NCBI GenBank assembly: GCA_900546215.1
Contig: URCD01000051.1
Coordinates: forward strand, 1-16,913
Length of the DNA: 16,913 nt
Direction: 5' to 3'
From: an uncultured Eubacteriales bacterium
GTDB taxonomy: Bacteria; Bacillota; Clostridia; Lachnospirales; Anaerotignaceae
Numbering within the stretch: the first letter of the stretch is position 1; every line of letters starts with the position of its first letter. The notes beneath the pieces are model-generated. The model saw nothing but the letters and a program-made list of their open reading frames with translations. It was not told where the DNA came from and did not search any database. Made by a program: the position numbers and the translations under genes. Below are positions 13,584 to 16,913 of this stretch, in pieces.

Positions 13584-14444
13584 TTACGCCTTTTTAAGTA
13601 CCTCGCTTACTTCGGTAATTGCAACGAACGCTTCGTCATCGTTATCCTCAACTATTTCCTTAAGCTTTACTATCTGAAAACGGTTCACGACAAAGTAGAT
13701 TACCGTTTTCTTCTCCGAAGAATAATAACCGTGTCCGTCCATAAGGGTAATTCCCTTTCCAAACGCCTCTGATAAAGCAGAGCTTATCTGTTCAGGCTTT
13801 GATGTAATTATCGTTGCCGCCTTCCCCTTATCAATACCCTCAACTATAAAATCTACGGCTTTTGAGGATACAAAATCTGCTATTATAGAATAAAGGGCTA
13901 TCTGCCATCTTCCAAGAACAACCGCAGCGATTATAAAAAGCATGACATCATAAATCATTCTAAAGGTCCCCACAGTAAGTCCAAGCCTTTTTGCAAATAT
14001 TACCGCAAGCACCTCAGTTCCATCCATTGTCCCTCCGTAGCGTATAGCAAGCCCGCTGCCTATTCCCGAAATAATTCCGCCAAATATTGAGCATAAAATA
14101 TAATCATTTCCCGCAAACGGAGAAGAGCTTATGACATCAAGTGGCAGAATATCTCTTATAATAAATGAGGATAAGGAATATATGCATACAGTAAAAACAG
14201 ATGAGACGGTAAATATTACTCCCAGTTTCTTTAACCCATATAAAAACAAGGGTATATTCAGTAACAGAAGGAAAACCGAAAGACTGACGGGTGTAATTTC
14301 ACCCAAAAGCATTGATGTGCCTGAAAATCCACTGTCTAACAACGAAACAGGTGATAGGAACATATTAACTCCTATGGCGTTTACAATACCGGCAATCAGC
14401 AGAAAAACAAAATTGTAAACCAAACTTCTTTTTTTATGACTCAT
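13584..14444 (-). CDS. YitT family membrane protein (DUF161 plus DUF2179)
   Basis: A 286-residue protein. The N-terminal two thirds hold about five to six hydrophobic helices with the family's small-residue motifs (LLIAGIVNAIGVNMFLSP, GGIISGIGSGLAIRYGGTMDGTEVLA). The C-terminal ~85 residues are a soluble DUF2179 domain (ATIITSKPEQISSALSEAFGKGITLMDGHGYYSSEKKTVIYFVV). The molecular role of YitT proteins is not established. Start ATG at 14444, with GGGAG seven bases upstream. The frame is open 30 codons further, to 14534, but that extension would run through the hairpin leader. It lies downstream of the MoxR-VWA operon, from which it is separated by a large hairpin with a T run. Confidence 0.88.
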   Translation of the reverse strand: MSHKKRSLVYNFVFLLIAGIVNAIGVNMFLSPVSLLDSGFSGTSMLLGEITPVSLSVFLLLLNIPLFLYGLKKLGVIFTVSSVFTVCIYSLSSFIIRDILPLDVISSSPFAGNDYILCSIFGGIISGIGSGLAIRYGGTMDGTEVLAVIFAKRLGLTVGTFRMIYDVMLFIIAAVVLGRWQIALYSIIADFVSSKAVDFIVEGIDKGKAATIITSKPEQISSALSEAFGKGITLMDGHGYYSSEKKTVIYFVVNRFQIVKLKEIVEDNDDEAFVAITEVSEVLKKA

Positions 14445-14458
14445 GGCGCCTCTCCCTT

Positions 14459-14535
14459 CAAAAAATGGGGTATTCATTTGAAATAGCCTCAGACCTAAAC
14501 CGTTCCGAAGTTTTCCTTTTATGAATACCCCCATT
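14459..14535 (-). promoter_or_regulatory. Large-loop hairpin with T run upstream of yitT-type gene
   Basis: AATGGGGTATTCAT (14464-14477) is complementary to 14521-14535 with one bulged C; the 43-nt interior can form a weaker hairpin (AAACT with GGTTT). On the minus strand the structure ends in six T residues 15 nt before the yitT-type ATG. It may be the terminator of the MoxR-VWA operon, an attenuator leader for the yitT-type gene, or a short independent RNA started by the promoter at 14566-14537. The ribosome site is outside the stem. Confidence 0.7.
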
Positions 14536-14536
14536 G

Positions 14537-14566
14537 ATATTATTTTGCAACTATTAACTTTTTCAA
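14537..14566 (-). promoter_or_regulatory. Possible promoter at the 3' end of the VWA gene
   Basis: Minus-strand TTGAAA (14566-14561), 18-bp spacer, TAATAT (14542-14537); the -10 overlaps the VWA stop codon. Transcription would start about 14530, giving an RNA whose first bases are the 5' arm of the large hairpin, without the bulged base. AT-rich context makes chance matches possible. Confidence 0.45.
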
Positions 14567-15742
14567 AGCCGTTTCCAGACCGCTTACACTGAGCGGATAC
14601 ATATCAAACTCCTCCTGAAGTATGCCCAGCGTCTCCTTCCAATAGTTTCCCGGAGTATAATTCATACTTGCCGGATTTAACCAGACGATATGTCCAAAAT
14701 GGCCTTTAACCTTTCTGAACCATTCCAGCCCGTTGCCCTCACCCATTTGGCTGTAGCTGTAAAAGTAACTGCTGCTGCCAAGCAGCTCATATGGAGCCAT
14801 TGCGGCATCTCCTACAATTATAACCTTGTAGTCACTTCCGACAGTTCTTAAAAGAGTGTCGGTTTCAATCCATTTTCCAGGCATGCATGCTGCGTCTGTA
14901 TACAGTCTTTCGTAAATACTGTTGTGAAAATAGTATATTTTCAGGTCTTTAAAATGATTCGACTTTCTTACAGCCATAAAAAGCTTGCCGCACAGGTCTC
15001 TGTAATAATCCATCGAACCGCCGCTGTCAATAAGCATAAGTACTTTAACAGTATTTCTTCTCGGCCTATCATAAACAAGTTTTAGTCTGCCTGCATTGCT
15101 GCAGGTTTCATTAATACTTTCGTCCAAATCTAGCTCAGACTTGGGTGCGTCAGTCTTTGATGAAAATTGACGCAGTTTTCTGAATGCCATTTGGAACTGA
15201 CGGCTGTCAATAATTTTGTCCTCGCTGAAATCCTTGAAATTTCTTTCTCCTGCTACACGGAAGGCTCTTTTATATTTACTCTCTCCTCCAACGCGTATAC
15301 CCTTGGGGCTGTTGCCGCTGTTGCCAAAAACAGACATTCCCCCTGTACCAACCCAGTACTTTCCACCATTATGTTCGCTGTCCTGCTCCTCTAGCCTTTC
15401 CTTAAGCATTTCCTCTATTCTTTTGAAATCCAAGGCCATGTTCTGTTTGGCTATTTCCTCGTCGTAATTCCCCGGCGTTTCTTTAGGCTTGTTAAGCCAG
15501 TTTAAAAGCTCCTGCGGAATATCGTTTAAAAAGTCAATATCCTTAAAAAATTCCAAAAACGCTCCGTCAAACTTGTCAAAATCAGCCTCGCTTTTTATAA
15601 GCACAGAACGGCACAAATAATAAAAGCTGGTAAAGCCCGAATAGGCCAGTCCCTTGTCAAGCGCCTCGTTCAGAGCAATCCACTCATTAAGGGATACGTT
15701 AAGCCCTTTGGCCCTTAAAAGGTATAAAAATGAATCAAACAT
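14540..15742 (-). CDS. VWA domain protein, CoxE-like, partner of MoxR ATPase
   Basis: A 400-residue protein. Residues 1-125 are a helical region of the CoxE type (MFDSFLYLLRAKGLNVSLNEW). A Gly/Ser/Arg-rich linker (about 126-165) follows, then a von Willebrand A domain (about 228-400). The metal site DSGGS at 239-243 departs from canonical DxSxS at its middle serine; the conserved late aspartate is probably D312 (GDAAMAP). MoxR-VWA pairs act as chaperones that remodel or load metal onto target enzymes or complexes. Start ATG with AAGGGGAG upstream, and it follows the MoxR gene by 15 bp, so they are one operon. The client is not visible in the window. Confidence 0.87.
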   Translation of the reverse strand: MFDSFLYLLRAKGLNVSLNEWIALNEALDKGLAYSGFTSFYYLCRSVLIKSEADFDKFDGAFLEFFKDIDFLNDIPQELLNWLNKPKETPGNYDEEIAKQNMALDFKRIEEMLKERLEEQDSEHNGGKYWVGTGGMSVFGNSGNSPKGIRVGGESKYKRAFRVAGERNFKDFSEDKIIDSRQFQMAFRKLRQFSSKTDAPKSELDLDESINETCSNAGRLKLVYDRPRRNTVKVLMLIDSGGSMDYYRDLCGKLFMAVRKSNHFKDLKIYYFHNSIYERLYTDAACMPGKWIETDTLLRTVGSDYKVIIVGDAAMAPYELLGSSSYFYSYSQMGEGNGLEWFRKVKGHFGHIVWLNPASMNYTPGNYWKETLGILQEEFDMYPLSVSGLETALKKLIVAK

Positions 15743-15757
15743 TAATTATCACTCCCC

Positions 15758-16597
15758 TTAATTGAATGGGAAAGAGGTTCTTTTCTTTGCCCGTTCAAGG
15801 GCGTCCAAATCTTCATTTTTCTTCAGAATAACGCCTGCAAAGGGTATTTCCTTCGTTATTTTATCCACCGGTATCCCACTTATGGTAAGAGCCTGTATCC
15901 AATCTATTATTTCAGATGTGCTTGGTTTTTTCTGAATGTCTCTCAGGCCTCTTATATAATAGAAAGCCGCTATAGCCTGACTGATTATGTTATTTTCCAG
16001 TTCAGGAAAATGAACCTTGATTATTTCTCTCATAAGCTGCTCATCAGGAAACTCGATATAGTGGAAAATGCAGCGTCTTAAAAAAGCGTCAGGAAGTTCC
16101 TTTTCCGCGTTTGATGTTATTATTACGATCGGACGTTTTTTCGCCTTTATTGTTTCTCCTGTTTCCGGAATATAAAATTCCATTTTATCAAGCTCCCAAA
16201 GAAGGTCATTTGGGAATTCCAGGTCAGCCTTATCAATTTCATCTATAAGGAGTATTACCTGTTTATCAGAGCTGAATGCCTCTCCGATTTTTCCAAGCTT
16301 AACATACTTTTTAATATCATCTACACCTTCACCGCCAAACTGGCTGTCATAAAGCCTCTGAACAACGTCATATACATACAGTCCGTCCTGCGCCTTAGTC
16401 GTGGATTTAATATTCCATATTATCAGTTCCATATTAAGTGCCCTTGAAACCGACTGGGCTAGCATTGTCTTTCCTGTACCCGGTTCTCCCTTTATTAAGA
16501 GAGGCTTTTCAAGTGCAATCGCTATATTCACTGCTCTCATCAGATCCTGAGAAGCAACATAATCTGTACTTCCGCCGAATTGTGCTTTATCTGTCAT
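15758..16597 (-). CDS. MoxR-type AAA+ ATPase
   Basis: A 279-residue single-domain AAA+ ATPase. Walker A GEPGTGKT is at 37-44 (K43), Walker B VILLIDEIDKA at 114-124 (D119, E120), and sensor 1 around N163 (VIITSNAEKELPDAFLRRC). R174-R175 are arginine-finger candidates. This is the MoxR/CoxD architecture that works with VWA proteins such as the one encoded 15 bp downstream. Start ATG with GGAGG seven bases upstream. A near-consensus promoter lies directly in front, so this is the first gene of the operon. Confidence 0.95.
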   Translation of the reverse strand: MTDKAQFGGSTDYVASQDLMRAVNIAIALEKPLLIKGEPGTGKTMLAQSVSRALNMELIIWNIKSTTKAQDGLYVYDVVQRLYDSQFGGEGVDDIKKYVKLGKIGEAFSSDKQVILLIDEIDKADLEFPNDLLWELDKMEFYIPETGETIKAKKRPIVIITSNAEKELPDAFLRRCIFHYIEFPDEQLMREIIKVHFPELENNIISQAIAAFYYIRGLRDIQKKPSTSEIIDWIQALTISGIPVDKITKEIPFAGVILKKNEDLDALERAKKRTSFPFN

Positions 16598-16626
16598 CTC
16601 TTTACCTCCGTATTATTTATTGCTTT

Positions 16627-16655
16627 ATTCTACAGAAGTGGGATTTATATGTCAA
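16627..16655 (-). promoter_or_regulatory. Promoter of the MoxR-VWA operon
   Basis: Minus-strand TTGACA (16655-16650), 17-bp spacer, TAGAAT (16632-16627), 29 bp before the ATG. This is a strong SigA match. Confidence 0.8.
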
Positions 16656-16682
16656 TACTAAGAAATTTAAAACCATATTACA

Positions 16683-16709
16683 AAAGGCCGGAATAATAAT
16701 CCAGCCTTT
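16683..16709 (-). terminator. Terminator after the GyrI-like gene
   Basis: On the minus strand AAAGGCTGG pairs with CCGGCCTTT (one G-U pair) around a 9-nt loop ATTATTATT, followed by TTTTG. It lies 11 bp beyond the stop at 16721. Confidence 0.7.
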
Positions 16710-16720
16710 GGTTTATTTTG

Positions 16721-16913
16721 TTATTTAATTGACCTTATCGGACAGCAAACTTCAGTTACGTAATCCTCAGGATTTCTTGTCTGGGCAGGGCTGACATGAT
16801 AGATACTGAACATAGTGCCGCTGAAATCATATCCGTTGTCGTTTACCCAATTGGCAACCGCTCCGTTTGCCTCGGTAATATTATCGTAGCTTCCTTTATA
16901 TATAACTGTAGCA
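16721..16913 (-). CDS. GyrI-like / effector-binding domain protein, C-terminal fragment
   Basis: The last 63 codons of a gene that begins beyond the right edge. The visible part reads VIYKGSYDNITEANGAVANW, then WVNDNGYDFSGTMFSIYHVSP, then PEDYVTEVCCPI, ending SIK. This is the typical end of the GyrI-like small-molecule-binding fold (also seen at the C-terminus of MerR or AraC-type regulators such as BmrR), whose last strand carries Y-x-T-E-hydrophobic-x-x-P-[IV]. Whether a DNA-binding domain precedes it cannot be seen. It ends at an intrinsic terminator and is transcribed toward the MoxR promoter. Confidence 0.8.
   Translation of the reverse strand, partial: ATVIYKGSYDNITEANGAVANWVNDNGYDFSGTMFSIYHVSPAQTRNPEDYVTEVCCPIRSIK

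Noticed and set aside
14445..14534. N-terminal extension of the YitT-type protein
   Set aside because: It would translate the hairpin leader and T run; the ATG at 14444 has a ribosome site and starts a normal YitT N-terminus.
14464..14535. Inverted repeat considered as a miniature transposable element
   Set aside because: There is no target-site duplication and the T run and position after a stop codon fit a transcriptional hairpin better.

Overview
The window looks like chromosomal DNA of a low-GC, Gram-positive anaerobe of the class Clostridia. The evidence is the mraZ-rsmH-ftsL-PBP order of the Firmicutes division cluster, strong GGAGG ribosome binding sites, SigA-type promoters with 17-bp spacers, an FMN-riboswitch-controlled RibU transporter, a YmfF/YmfH-type M16 peptidase pair and a Crt-like crotonase. 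No phage, insertion sequence, CRISPR array, tRNA or rRNA was seen. The genus cannot be named from sequence alone. Most genes lie on the minus strand.

Layout, left to right. 1-2246: start of the division and cell-wall cluster, read leftward: mraZ, rsmH, ftsL and the first 41 codons of a class B penicillin-binding protein. Its SigA promoter overlaps decameric repeats that look like the MraZ operator. 2273-3270: lgt (prolipoprotein lipidation) with its own promoter and terminator. 3283-5780: two coupled M16 peptidase-family genes of equal length, one with an intact zinc site and one without. 5892-6371: a divergent hotdog thioesterase. 6436-7716: a secreted copper-amine-oxidase-N (stalk) domain protein. 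7924-9225: a DUF2088/LarA-like protein under a near-consensus promoter. 9365-9507: a probable unannotated small RNA gene on the minus strand. 9596-9934: a small XRE regulator. 9990-10520: a nicotinamidase/isochorismatase-like hydrolase whose promoter carries a perfect dyad over the -35. 10703-10861: a 52-residue membrane protein. 10896-12644: a two-gene operon of an AEC-type transporter and a crotonase. 12721-13546: FMN riboswitch plus ribU. 13584-14444: a YitT-type membrane protein preceded by an unusual large-loop hairpin. 14540-16597: a MoxR AAA+ ATPase and CoxE-like VWA protein operon. 16721-16913: the C-terminal end of a GyrI-like effector-binding protein.

How it fits together. Most transcription units are one or two genes with a visible promoter and intrinsic terminator, so the window is a run of small independent housekeeping and accessory units. 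The clear functional couplings are the MraZ-autoregulated division cluster, the M16 pair (probably a heterodimer), the MoxR/VWA chaperone-type pair, and riboflavin uptake under FMN control. The items most deserving a second look are the putative small RNA at 9365-9472, whose terminator loop carries an ACCUCC anti-Shine-Dalgarno sequence, and the structured leader or short RNA in front of the yitT-type gene at 14459-14535.
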